Of a stretch of 64,000 nt of DNA, positions 17,341 through 26,446 are shown one piece after another. The stretch spans positions 930,001 to 994,000 of the forward strand of contig NZ_JAUFQF010000001.1 in assembly GCF_030409635.1 (NCBI RefSeq), given 5' to 3'. A program made the translations under genes and the position numbers. The stretch is from Vibrio agarivorans (GTDB taxonomy: Bacteria > Pseudomonadota > Gammaproteobacteria > Enterobacterales > Vibrionaceae). The notes under the pieces are model-generated. The model ran no database searches. It was not told where the DNA came from and saw only the letters and a program-made list of their open reading frames with translations. Position 1 is the stretch's first letter; the number at the start of each line of letters is the position of its first letter.

Positions 17341-17436
17341 TTACGCGTATCGAGTCAGTACAGATACGATGACCGCTGACCAAAGCAGTGTGCTAGTGAT
17401 GAATAAGTAAGTGATGTAGCGAGACATTTCTCTCAT
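17341..17436 (-). CDS. 31-aa membrane peptide downstream of the RND pump gene
   Basis: ATG at 17436 to TAA at 17341, with AGGAG 8 nt upstream of the ATG. The product MREMSRYITYLF... is a single hydrophobic helix (about residues 7-27, ITSTLLWSAVIVSVL) with a positive N-terminus and Arg near the end. It starts 29 nt after the stop of the RND permease gene on the same strand, so it is almost certainly in that operon. The layout recalls small pump-associated membrane proteins such as AcrZ (49 aa in E. coli), but I see no sequence match to AcrZ. A pump-modulating role is a hypothesis. Confidence 0.65.
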   Translation of the reverse strand: MREMSRYITYLFITSTLLWSAVIVSVLTRYA

Positions 17437-17465
17437 AGTTTTCTCCTAAAGATAGTGATAAGTGA

Positions 17466-20400
17466 TTAAACGTCTTCAAGTTGAATAACTTGAAGACCTG
17501 GGGAGCGACGAAACTCCCGAATAGACTGAAAAATGACAAATAAGACACAGGCTGCGATGCAACCTAAGAATGTTGCAGTTACGATGCCACCAAAAGATGC
17601 CCATCCTAGTGCTTGCTGAGCACCACTACCAATAGCATCAGCGAGCATAAGGGGCACGAGGCCTACTGCAAATGAAAAGGCCGTCATAAATACCGCACGA
17701 CATCTCAGGCGCATCGCTTCCACGGCTGCTTGTTTGATAGGTAATGCATTAACCTCTCGCAATTCTTTTGCATACTCGACAATTAAAATTGCGTTACGAA
17801 CCGCCATGCCGACTAATAGGACTGCGGCGAGCTGTGTGAATATTGTGATTTCTGCGCCAAGTAACTCAACACCAGCAATAATTCCTATCACCGCGGTAGG
17901 CACCATGGTCATGATCGCAGCGGGAATCAACCAGCTTTCATATTGCCCCACTAAAACTAAATAAGTGATCAACAGTGCTAACGCCAAAATCATGGTCGCT
18001 TGATTGCCTGCTTCAATCTCTTCTTTCGCTGTACCGGTGAACTCTATTGAGTAACCATCAGGAAGTGTCATAGACTGAAGGTCACTGATCACCGCCCCGG
18101 TGGACTGCGACGGTATGACATCTATCGAGACAGATTGCATCCCATTGAATCGGTTAAGGAAATTAGGCACTGAAATAGTTTCAATCGCAAATAGCTTGCT
18201 TGCTGGTTGGCTTTGCCCGTTTCCATAGTTGATATAAACATGATTGAGAGCATCTTTATCAAGACGATGCTCCGGCGCATTTTGCATCATCACCTTATAA
18301 TTTCGACCGTGAAGGTTAAATGTATTGACATATTGGCCACCAAAATGCGTTTGCATCCCTGCCGTTAAATCGGCATAGCTGATACCGTACTCGAGCAACT
18401 TTTGACGATTTACATTCAGCTTCAACGAAGGCTTATTTACCGCAAATTGAGTCATCGCGATATCAATCGAATCCTTTTCATTGAGCTGAGACAAAATTTG
18501 CTGAGTATCTCTACCTAACTCTTCTGCTGAACGTGCTTGGTGATCAATAAGCACCATGCTCACGCCATCGACCATACCTAGCTCTGGGATCACAGGTGGT
18601 TTAAATGCGAAGCCTTCTATTCCCATTTTTTGCAGAGTTTTATTCGCGACTTCAGTAATTTGCTCATCCGACATCTTTCGCTCAGAAATCTCATCCAAAT
18701 TTAATAAGATCAGAAAACTGCTCATATCAGCGGTATTGTTTAATAGGTTGAAGCCCGACGCTGCGATAGAGTTTTTTACTCCTGGGATATTCTGAAAGGC
18801 ATCGACCAACTCAAGTGCGTGTTCGTCAGTGACATCCAATGCTGTACCAGGGCCAAAACCACCCACGACAAAAATAGCGCTTGTGTCTTCGGCGGGAAGC
18901 ATACCTTGGGGTAGCTCTCGGCCATGATCTATTGCCACCCATACACCGGCCGCCAACAGCAACAAAGAGAGCAACGGGAAACGCACAAAGCCTTTCGTGA
19001 TAGTCGTAAATCCACTGATCTTAAATCCAATCAGTCGTTCGACTTGTCGAGCGATAAAGCCTTTGCTGGGTGGTTTCATAAATAAAGCACAAAGCGCTGG
19101 CGTTAAGCTCAGTGCAACAACCGTTGAAACGAGCACTGAAACACTAAGTACGACGCCAAACTCACTGTAGATAATTCCTGTCATCCCATCCATAAAAATG
19201 GTTGGCGCAAACACAGACAGCAGCACCAGTGCCGATGCAATAATAGGAGCCACCACTTTATCTAGTGCGATACCCACTGCCTCTGTCACAGAGAGTTGTT
19301 GGTTATGGTGCAGCTCATGCTCCGCAGCCTCAATGACAATAATGGCAGCATCGACAACAATACCAATGGCCATGACAAGGCCCAACATTGAGATAATGTT
19401 GATATCGATACCTAAGGCATACATAAAGGCAAACGTGCCTACTAGCGAGACAGGTATCGCCGTAACCGTAATTAACGTTAAACGAATAGATTGCATGAAG
19501 ATTAATGTCACCAACCCAACAATCACAACTGCCAATAACAAGGTTTCGACTACGTTATCAATAGCGCCGCGAACGAAACTCGTTGCGTCGTAAACATAGT
19601 CTATCTGGAATTCAGAGTTGGATGAATCAATCAACTTTGCCACAGCAGTTCCAACCTCGACGGCATTGGCATCCGGTGTTTTATAGATAAACACTACAGA
19701 GCCATTATTGACACCAGCATAAGCATTCGCGGTATAGACCTCGGCGCCGAGTTCAACTTTGGCAACATCCTTTAAGTAGATTTTCTTCTGTAGTGCTTCA
19801 CCACGAATGACAATTTGTTCAAATTGCTCGGTCGTGGTCAGCCCACCGTCCACGGTCAAAGGGTACTCAATCAAATTCCCGATTAGCGACCCTGCTGGGC
19901 TAATTTTATTCTGCGTTGAGATGGCATTTTGAATACTATTGACATCTACGGAGTAGCGACGCATTTGTGTCGGGTCTAACCAAATTCTCATCGCATACTT
20001 TTTTTCCCCGAGAACATCAACTTTCGAAACGCCAGGAATACGCTGAAGCGCTTCTTTGAACGAACCACCAGCAAACGCGCTTATTTCAGTATCGTGTGCT
20101 TTAGCACTGGGATCTTGAATAGATAAGCCGATAAGCATGCCATTCGACATTTTTTCAACTTTAACGCCGTTTCGCATAACATCACCGGGCAATTCCGGCA
20201 TCGCTAGGTTGACGCGGTTTTGAACAAGCGTAACGGCATTGTCTGCATCCGTTCCATTGTCAAACACCACCTCAAGTGAATAAGTGCCGTCAGATCCTGA
20301 TGTAGATTTCATATACTGCATTCCCGCCACACCATTGACCTGTTTCTCAATTTCAGGCGCGATGGTTTTGGTGATCACCTCTGCGGTTGCACCATCCATC

Positions 20401-20543
20401 CAGGTATCAACGGTAATCGTGAGAGGGGCAACATCGGGATATCGACCCATTGGAGATAGATAAGCGGAAACTAAACCAGCGATAGATATAAAAATTGATA
20501 TGACGATGGCAAGTTTGGGTCTTTTTATAAAAAACTTAAACAT
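17466..20543 (-). CDS. RND efflux transporter permease, HAE1-like, without adaptor gene
   Basis: A 1025-aa RND permease. The N-terminal helix is followed by a large periplasmic loop, TM4 with GLVMAIGIVVDAAIIVIEAAE at about residue 390, a second periplasmic loop and TM10 with LVGMAVRNAILIVEYAKEL at about 910. In AcrB the proton relay uses two adjacent Asp in TM4 (VDDAI) and Lys in TM10 (AKNAIL). Here the second Asp is Ala and the Lys is Arg. TM4 VDAAI is also what metal-exporting RND (CusA) have, but the rest is HAE1-like. No membrane-fusion or outer-membrane channel gene is adjacent, so it must borrow partners. Substrates are unknown. Confidence 0.9.
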   Translation of the reverse strand: MFKFFIKRPKLAIVISIFISIAGLVSAYLSPMGRYPDVAPLTITVDTWMDGATAEVITKTIAPEIEKQVNGVAGMQYMKSTSGSDGTYSLEVVFDNGTDADNAVTLVQNRVNLAMPELPGDVMRNGVKVEKMSNGMLIGLSIQDPSAKAHDTEISAFAGGSFKEALQRIPGVSKVDVLGEKKYAMRIWLDPTQMRRYSVDVNSIQNAISTQNKISPAGSLIGNLIEYPLTVDGGLTTTEQFEQIVIRGEALQKKIYLKDVAKVELGAEVYTANAYAGVNNGSVVFIYKTPDANAVEVGTAVAKLIDSSNSEFQIDYVYDATSFVRGAIDNVVETLLLAVVIVGLVTLIFMQSIRLTLITVTAIPVSLVGTFAFMYALGIDINIISMLGLVMAIGIVVDAAIIVIEAAEHELHHNQQLSVTEAVGIALDKVVAPIIASALVLLSVFAPTIFMDGMTGIIYSEFGVVLSVSVLVSTVVALSLTPALCALFMKPPSKGFIARQVERLIGFKISGFTTITKGFVRFPLLSLLLLAAGVWVAIDHGRELPQGMLPAEDTSAIFVVGGFGPGTALDVTDEHALELVDAFQNIPGVKNSIAASGFNLLNNTADMSSFLILLNLDEISERKMSDEQITEVANKTLQKMGIEGFAFKPPVIPELGMVDGVSMVLIDHQARSAEELGRDTQQILSQLNEKDSIDIAMTQFAVNKPSLKLNVNRQKLLEYGISYADLTAGMQTHFGGQYVNTFNLHGRNYKVMMQNAPEHRLDKDALNHVYINYGNGQSQPASKLFAIETISVPNFLNRFNGMQSVSIDVIPSQSTGAVISDLQSMTLPDGYSIEFTGTAKEEIEAGNQATMILALALLITYLVLVGQYESWLIPAAIMTMVPTAVIGIIAGVELLGAEITIFTQLAAVLLVGMAVRNAILIVEYAKELREVNALPIKQAAVEAMRLRCRAVFMTAFSFAVGLVPLMLADAIGSGAQQALGWASFGGIVTATFLGCIAACVLFVIFQSIREFRRSPGLQVIQLEDV

Positions 20544-20781
20544 GCTGATCTCCTAATAGGTAATGAATACGCGCACGATAAACCACAGTCCCTCACTATC
20601 CAATTTAGGAACTATGAATAATGCTAATAGGTCGAGTTATCGAAATTACCTAGGCTTTCCAGCTAAATGATGCTGGCTCTAAATGCTAATTTTACACCTT
20701 AACGCTGCGCCTTTGAGTCAATCATGCTGCTCTCCTCCCATGGGCTGCGGCGTTTTTTGATTCATGATTTTAAAATATACA

Positions 20782-20814
20782 AAGCCCTCTTTAGCTATCC
20801 ACCAAAGAGGGCTT
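20782..20814 (-). terminator. Terminator of the PAP2/barrel gene
   Basis: AAGCCCTCTTT (20782-20792) pairs with AAAGAGGGCTT (20804-20814), 20 bp after the gene's stop on the minus strand. The rest of 20544-20781 holds the probable promoter of the RND gene; no gene is visible there. Confidence 0.8.
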
Positions 20815-20833
20815 AAAATTATAAATCAGTTAC

Positions 20834-22105
20834 TTAAAATCTATTTGCTATGCTCAACAATACCGATTTTGTGGTGTAGTCAATTTGCTGACTTTTCCAA
20901 TTCGAATCTTGATGTTGATATTTAACACTAATATCCCACTCTTTATTTAAGTCGTAACTTACCCCCGCTTCCGCGACTAATACGCTATCACTTTTCAAAC
21001 GATGGTACTGAACATTAGCGAATGTGTGCAGATCATCGATGACTTCATAATCTAAGTGAGTATTGATTCCTGGCAACACACTCACGCTTGACGTCTTCGT
21101 ATGCTGGCCACCATTCTGCTTATCCAGTTCAAGCTCAAGCAAATATCCGGAAGCTCCAGCACCAATGCTAGCCGTTAATTTATCGGTAAGTTTGAATGCT
21201 TGATTGTAAGAGCCGCCGACAGACCACTGACGAAACGCAAGATAAATATCATCTCCCGATTCGTATTGCTTACCATTATATTCAAATGAATCTGTAAGTT
21301 GCCCGTATCGACGCGTTTCATTCGGAGACAGAGTAAACTCTAAGAATGCATCGTCTTGCAACTGATAAGTGTACGTCATTGAAGCAAAAGGCTGAGCTTC
21401 ATCGATAAGTTTGTCTCCTGGTAGCCCTGCCTTTTTTAGACTGTCGACAGAATTGAACCCTATATCAAGCTCTAAGCGGTGATTTAATGGGCCAGACGTG
21501 CGTTGTTCGTAAGCGCTTCGTTGCTGCTTAGAGAAAAATTCATTCGCTAAACTGACGCCAAATGAGACACCATCTTTGGTTGGTACTGCTGTGAACGCCA
21601 TGTTTTCTGAAGCATAAGGCGAAATTAGATATTGGTTAACAAAGAAAGAAATACCCGCAGCCGCGAGTACATCATCTGCGTGGTGGCGGCGTCCATGCAT
21701 ACGACTCAAGCCAACAAATGAGGCGGCTGCGTAAGCCGGAATTCCCCATGCAGAACCATATCGACTTTGTAAAAACGCAGCCCCTGAAAATGCGGCAGCC
21801 GTATGACCTGATGGAAACGACATGCGACTACTGTCATTGGGGCGAGAGCGACCAACGATGTTTTTTGTACCATGAACAATCACCTGAGTCGCACCGACTG
21901 ATAATGCTAGCTGCTTTGCTCCTTGAGGATCATCATGTAACCACGCAGCAAACAGACCAGTAACAGGAATAAGGATTTGAAGATGGTCTCCGGCTTCAAC
22001 ATACTCATCATTGACTGAGGTGTTGATGGCATTATTGCCCGCAAATGCAGGTGATAACGCTGCAATACAAAGAAGTGGACTAAGTAACTTTAATTTCGTT
22101 TTCAT
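20834..22105 (-). CDS. PAP2 phosphatase fused to an outer-membrane barrel-like domain
   Basis: A 423-aa protein with signal peptide (MKTKLKLLSPLLCIAALSPAFA). The PAP2 acid-phosphatase signature is complete: K81-NIVGRSRP (KX6RP), PSGH at 98-101, and SRMHGRRH with D145 (SRX5HX3D). After residue about 175 the protein becomes strand-rich (LELDIGFNS, QWSVGGSYNQAF, VSVKYQHQD) and ends LLSIANRF, like an outer-membrane barrel with terminal Phe. The fusion suggests an outer-membrane-anchored lipid or LPS phosphatase facing the periplasm. Substrate and topology are inferred. Confidence 0.8.
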   Translation of the reverse strand: MKTKLKLLSPLLCIAALSPAFAGNNAINTSVNDEYVEAGDHLQILIPVTGLFAAWLHDDPQGAKQLALSVGATQVIVHGTKNIVGRSRPNDSSRMSFPSGHTAAAFSGAAFLQSRYGSAWGIPAYAAASFVGLSRMHGRRHHADDVLAAAGISFFVNQYLISPYASENMAFTAVPTKDGVSFGVSLANEFFSKQQRSAYEQRTSGPLNHRLELDIGFNSVDSLKKAGLPGDKLIDEAQPFASMTYTYQLQDDAFLEFTLSPNETRRYGQLTDSFEYNGKQYESGDDIYLAFRQWSVGGSYNQAFKLTDKLTASIGAGASGYLLELELDKQNGGQHTKTSSVSVLPGINTHLDYEVIDDLHTFANVQYHRLKSDSVLVAEAGVSYDLNKEWDISVKYQHQDSNWKSQQIDYTTKSVLLSIANRF

Positions 22106-22333
22106 TGTGCTGACCTTAATTATGTAACTAATTATTTCAGCGGCAATACTAGAGAGAAATTAGTGATACTTGAAAATTGGTACTATCGGTTTTGTTAATA
22201 GGTGGAGCGAAGTTAGCTATTGTGCCCCAAGCGCTAGAGCACAATAACACCCTAATTAGATGGGAAAAACTGAGGTTTGTATCATCAAAAGATTGAGAGC
22301 ACTGCTCCTGATGCACGCAATAGTGACAGAGCC

Positions 22334-23422
22334 TCAAACCGCACGCCTGACGGGCATAATAGAAACAATTAACAGATATGTGATGCCCAGAAATAACAAT
22401 ATTTCTGGCAGCACCCACCCAGGAACTAACACCATTGGGCCTAGAGCGGCACCTAAGGTCTGCGCAGCTAACGTAAAACGAATCACCACCTTAGCGTAAC
22501 GTCCACTAGCTAACGTTCCCATGACCAGAGGTACGATTAAATTCCACAATAGCTGAAACAAACAGGTCGCAGCGATAAAGCTGTACATATTGTCGCCTGT
22601 CAGCATGGTAGAGACGACAAAACATTGCAGGCCAATCGCAGCGGTTAATATAAGGGGCTTCTTTCGATGCACAATTGACAACGTTGCCAAGATCGCGCCA
22701 GCCACACTAAATAAGGTGCCAACAGCAAACAGTGTTCCTTGGTCCCTTAGCTCAACATGATGAGTCGTCGCATAGCCACTCAACGTTGACCAAACCGCAG
22801 AGTGGGTCAACATGACCATTGCAATGGCACCTAAGCTGATACTAACCACACCATAATCGACTGGTTGTGAATTCTGCTCATTATCTTCTCCATCAACCCA
22901 CATAGGTTTGAGCAAGAGTGTCGCACCAACCAGGGCGCCCAGAGCAAGAAAAAAGCTCCCTGAGCCCACATGCTCCATTAGGTTTGGCAACAATAAAAAT
23001 AGCATTGCTGTGGTAAGCATTTGGATAGCAATAGCCCTGCCAAACGCAGCATCTGGGTTCTCTTCTCGCCCCAGCACCTCATAACTTCTGACTACAACCA
23101 ACCCCGCGCAGACCCCAGCTATCGCTCTAAGGATAAAAAATAGGCTGACATCGGTAATCACGGCACTACAAATGTGGCAAAGACAAAGCAAAAGAAGGGC
23201 AGTGTTGTCATTGATTTTTATATGATAACGCGCGCAAAAAAAGTTAATTGCGCATGCAATAGCGAAACCCAGCAGTTCTGTTGTCGCTAAATAACCTAGT
23301 GTCACCGAAGAAATCTCTAGGTGTAAATCTATCGCAGAAAGATAGGAAGGAAGAATAGAGAAAACGCTGGCAGCTATGGCAAGTTTAATGCTCGCTGATA
23401 ACCAGTAAGGAAGAAAAAACAC
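22334..23422 (-). CDS. MFS transporter, start codon abutting an IS256 insertion
   Basis: A 362-aa, roughly 12-helix major-facilitator protein. Loop motifs include RAIAGVCAGLVVVRSYEVLGREE after TM4, and the second half starts near residue 180 (VSISLGAIAMVML). The substrate is unknown. It begins with GTG at 23422, which lies inside the 8-bp target duplication; rejoining the sequence across the IS gives an in-frame TAG eight codons upstream and no other start, so the coding region is whole. The native ribosome site and promoter were displaced 1.3 kb away. Expression, if any, would depend on the IS end. Confidence 0.8.
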   Translation of the reverse strand: MFFLPYWLSASIKLAIAASVFSILPSYLSAIDLHLEISSVTLGYLATTELLGFAIACAINFFCARYHIKINDNTALLLLCLCHICSAVITDVSLFFILRAIAGVCAGLVVVRSYEVLGREENPDAAFGRAIAIQMLTTAMLFLLLPNLMEHVGSGSFFLALGALVGATLLLKPMWVDGEDNEQNSQPVDYGVVSISLGAIAMVMLTHSAVWSTLSGYATTHHVELRDQGTLFAVGTLFSVAGAILATLSIVHRKKPLILTAAIGLQCFVVSTMLTGDNMYSFIAATCLFQLLWNLIVPLVMGTLASGRYAKVVIRFTLAAQTLGAALGPMVLVPGWVLPEILLFLGITYLLIVSIMPVRRAV

Positions 23423-23427
23423 GAAAT
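23420..23427. repeat. Target-site duplication, left copy
   Basis: CACGAAAT directly before the left end of the IS256-family element, identical to 24734-24741. Confidence 0.93.
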
Positions 23428-24733
23428 GAGACTGTCCTAAATTCTGTGTAACTGTCTAAACTTAAAGCCTTAATGGCTAAGGATAGGCACATGGATAAGA
23501 AAGCACTTGAAGCTTTTGCTAAAGAAGCTGCAAAGGGAATTAAAACTCCCGATGACTTAACTGAGTTCAGCCAGATGCTCAAAAAGATCACTGTTGAGGC
23601 GGCGCTCAACGCTGAAATGGAAGAGCATCTTGGCTACGAAAAGCACAAACCCTCAAAATCCCAAAATAGCCGTAATGGAAAGAGCACCAAGCGTGTAAAA
23701 ACAGAAGACGGCGAATTTGAACTCGATACCCCTCGCGACCGTCTTGGTTCTTTTGACCCCAAGTTAGTCAAAAAGCATCAAACACGATTTACCTCTATGG
23801 ATGACAAGATCTTGTGGCTCTATGCGCAGGGCATGAGCACACGCGATATAGTGAATGCTTTTGACGAGTGGTACGGAGCAGAGATATCACCCAGCCTAGT
23901 TTCGCGCGTCACACATGCAGTGATGGAGGAAATCGTGGAGTGGCAATCTAGACCGCTTGATGCCATCTATCCTATCGTTTACCTCGACTGCATTGTGGTC
24001 AAAATCCGCCAAGACAAACGCATTATCAATAAATCGATCTTCCTTGCTTTAGGCATTAACACCGATGGTCAGAAAGAACTCATGGGCATGTGGATAGCCG
24101 AAAATGAGGGGGCTAAGTTTTGGCTGAGCGTTCTAACCGAACTCAATCAACGTGGCGTTGAAGATATTCTTATCGCTTGTGTCGATGGCTTGAAGGGTTT
24201 TCCCGATGCGATCAACACCGTCTTCCCGCAAACACATATTCAGCTTTGCATCGTCCATATGGTGCGGAACTCATTGAAGTATGTGTCTTGGAAGGACTAC
24301 AAGGCGGTCACAGCCGACCTGAAGCGAGTGTATCGCTCTGCTACCGAAGATGAGGCTCTACTTGAACTGGAGCGCTTTGGTGAAGTCTGGGATAGCCAGT
24401 ATCCGCAAATCTCCAAGTCTTGGCGCAATCACTGGCAAAATCTCAACACCCTTTTTAGCTACCCAGAAGATATTCGTAGAGCAATTTACACGACCAATGC
24501 AATTGAGTCCCTCAATAGCGTGATCCGCAAGGCACTTAAAAAGCGTAAGATCTTCCCGAATGATGAGGCCGCAACCAAAATGGTATATCTAGCAATCAAA
24601 GACGCCAGTAAGAAATGGACAATGCCTATTCAAAACTGGCGCCAAGCTATGAGTCGGTTTATTATCGAGTTCGAGGAACGCCTGGAGAAACACATTAACT
24701 AAACGGCAGTTACACAGAATCTGTTACAGCCTC
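23428..24733 (+). mobile_element. IS256-family insertion sequence, complete
   Basis: A 1306-bp element with imperfect terminal inverted repeats: GAGACTGTCC then AATTCTGTGTAACTG at the left, and GAGGCTGT then GATTCTGTGTAACTG at the right read inward. It is flanked by perfect 8-bp duplications (CACGAAAT). It carries one intact transposase. The perfect duplication and intact ORF indicate a fairly recent insertion, placed exactly at the start codon of the MFS gene. Confidence 0.95.
23491..24702 (+). CDS. IS256-family transposase
   Basis: A 403-aa mutator-type DDE transposase. The family start MDKKALEAFAKEAAKG is chosen because AAGGA lies 8 nt upstream; an ATG at 23473 in the same frame is also possible. 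Catalytic Asp residues are expected in IVYLDCIVVKI and IACVDGLKGFPDAI, with the family signatures CIVHMVRNS and RAIYTTNAIESLNS near the C-terminal catalytic Glu. It looks intact and potentially active. Confidence 0.93.
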   Translation: MDKKALEAFAKEAAKGIKTPDDLTEFSQMLKKITVEAALNAEMEEHLGYEKHKPSKSQNSRNGKSTKRVKTEDGEFELDTPRDRLGSFDPKLVKKHQTRFTSMDDKILWLYAQGMSTRDIVNAFDEWYGAEISPSLVSRVTHAVMEEIVEWQSRPLDAIYPIVYLDCIVVKIRQDKRIINKSIFLALGINTDGQKELMGMWIAENEGAKFWLSVLTELNQRGVEDILIACVDGLKGFPDAINTVFPQTHIQLCIVHMVRNSLKYVSWKDYKAVTADLKRVYRSATEDEALLELERFGEVWDSQYPQISKSWRNHWQNLNTLFSYPEDIRRAIYTTNAIESLNSVIRKALKKRKIFPNDEAATKMVYLAIKDASKKWTMPIQNWRQAMSRFIIEFEERLEKHIN

Positions 24734-24741
24734 CACGAAAT
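24734..24741. repeat. Target-site duplication, right copy
   Basis: CACGAAAT immediately after the right end of the IS256 element, the twin of 23420-23427. Confidence 0.93.
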
Positions 24742-24964
24742 GAACACAACCTTTTTGCTACATTTTAATAACAGTAACGCACAAATATCATTAATGAAAG
24801 TGCCTCTGTTGATACTCCTTTATCCCGTCATCCTAGTTTCGGTCACTGGACTTGCAAAACATATCGAAAATAATCTTTGAATGAATAAGTCAAATAGGAA
24901 ACTTTTCCTCACTCTGAGACTAAAGCTAGCAGAAGGCCTCCTTGCCTTTTTCTCATCTCAAACA

Positions 24965-25369
24965 TCATCCCCATGCATCATTCAGAAGCTCATCGGCGAT
25001 TTCATCCTCAACCACACTATCAATGATTTCTCGCTCTACAATGGCTTCATCAAGGGAACGATCGATTTCATCATCAATGTAAGCGTCTTCTATATCTCGC
25101 ATATCCCGTCTGCAACGCTCACGTTTTTCGACGCCATCAATCAAGCCATCTACCGCACCGGCAACCGCGCCAATGGCAGCGCCTCGTTGAGCCCCTTCCT
25201 TACCATCGACAATCGCCCCAAGACCTGCACCTGCAACGCCTCCCACAATGCCGCCTTCTAAACTATCCCCTACTATATGGTCACAGTAATCATCATAGCG
25301 AGAGTTCGCATGTGACTGGCACGCTATAACACTTAAACATGATATTAAAATTGGTATTGCCACTTTCAT
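24965..25369 (-). CDS. Glycine-zipper membrane-associated protein
   Basis: A 134-aa protein from ATG 25369 (GGAG 6 nt upstream): MKVAIPILISCLSVIACQSHA is a signal or lipoprotein-like leader. Residues about 40-80 form a glycine zipper (GGIVGGVAGAGLGAIVDG, GAAIGAVAGAVDGLIDG), typical of small periplasmic or outer-membrane proteins. The tail is strongly acidic (DDEIDRSLDEAIVERE). The exact function is unknown. The 220 bp between the IS and this gene hold a possible 28-codon hydrophobic frame (24794-24880) without ribosome site, which I do not call. Confidence 0.7.
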   Translation of the reverse strand: MKVAIPILISCLSVIACQSHANSRYDDYCDHIVGDSLEGGIVGGVAGAGLGAIVDGKEGAQRGAAIGAVAGAVDGLIDGVEKRERCRRDMRDIEDAYIDDEIDRSLDEAIVEREIIDSVVEDEIADELLNDAWG

Positions 25370-25590
25370 AACTTTCTCCATCAACTCATCTTAATGAGCT
25401 AATATGTCATGAGAGTATCGTTCATAATAATCAGGAAGTATCGACTTTACCGATAGTTTAAGGCCTGAGTGTTAGGCATAACATTGATGGAATAATGTTA
25501 ATATGCGACAAAAGAATAGAATACTGTTGACCTAATAAAAATAAACAAGCGTTAAGAAGATAAGTGTTGCTGACTTCATCAATTTGACAG

Positions 25591-26229
25591 TTAGCAAATC
25601 TGCCCACCACCAATACGAATATCCTCTGGACAATCTATCGCGACCTGCGCCAACAAACGCAGTCCCGCAACAATCCTATCCAACGTCATTGTTGGCTGAT
25701 TACCCTGCCTGTCCTGCTCAGGAAGAAGCGGTATATGCACAAAGCCATGAGGTACGCCCATACCAGACAAATGATGTTGAATACCATAAAACAAATGGTT
25801 GCACACAAATGTACCTGCGGTATTTGACACCTCACAAAGAATGTCGTTTTCTTGAAGTGCCTTGGTCATGGCTTTAATTGGAAGAGTAGAGAAATAAGCA
25901 TCAGGCCCACCTTCAACAATGCACTCATCAATAGGCTGATTCCCCATATTGTCAGGAATACGAAAGTCATCAATATTAATGGCGACACGCTCTGGTGTAA
26001 TCGCTGCCCGCCCAGCAGCTTGCCCTACCGTAATCACCACATCCGGTTTATGAGCTTCAATTGCCGCTGCAACCGTTTTTATCGATTCATAGCGAACAAC
26101 GGGCACCTCACAAACAACAATCACACCGCCATTGATTTTGGTTTGATCAAGACAGCGAACCGCCTCAAGTGCTGGGTTTATAGTTTCTCCACCAAAAGGT
26201 TCGAAGCCTGTGATGAGTACTTTTTTCAT
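25591..26229 (-). CDS. pcp: Pyroglutamyl-peptidase I (pyrrolidone-carboxylate peptidase)
   Basis: A 212-aa cytoplasmic cysteine peptidase that removes N-terminal pyroglutamate from peptides. Family hallmarks are [20 protein letters not shown] at the start, the Glu-containing [22 protein letters not shown] segment, the nucleophile Cys in [15 protein letters not shown] and the His in [10 protein letters not shown]. The length matches the family (about 215). The ATG at 26229 begins the conserved region; 18 upstream in-frame codons are not part of it. It is a lone gene, following two unrecognised genes on the same strand after a 217-bp gap with no gene. Confidence 0.93.
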   Translation of the reverse strand: MKKVLITGFEPFGGETINPALEAVRCLDQTKINGGVIVVCEVPVVRYESIKTVAAAIEAHKPDVVITVGQAAGRAAITPERVAINIDDFRIPDNMGNQPIDECIVEGGPDAYFSTLPIKAMTKALQENDILCEVSNTAGTFVCNHLFYGIQHHLSGMGVPHGFVHIPLLPEQDRQGNQPTMTLDRIVAGLRLLAQVAIDCPEDIRIGGGQIC

Positions 26230-26446
26230 TGGTTGCTTAAGAGAATATAGAGTGATAGAAACAGATGTTATCCCAACACCCAAAATGATGCTCTACAAAT
26301 AGTGACTTACGATTGCCCTAATCCGATTGTGGTGTCGTTTATCCAACACTATGAATCCCCAGCTGAACTGTACTTTCAACCTATGAATTCCAAAATTACC
26401 TGTTCTTTGATTGTAACGTTTAAGGAATAAGTTAATTCTGAGCGCG

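Noticed and set aside
24794..24880. 28-codon hydrophobic peptide after the IS256 element
   Set aside because: It has a membrane-like composition but no ribosome site, unlike the peptide at 17341-17436.
24881..25261. 126-codon plus-strand frame
   Set aside because: It is antisense to the glycine-zipper protein, whose signal peptide and ribosome site mark the real gene.
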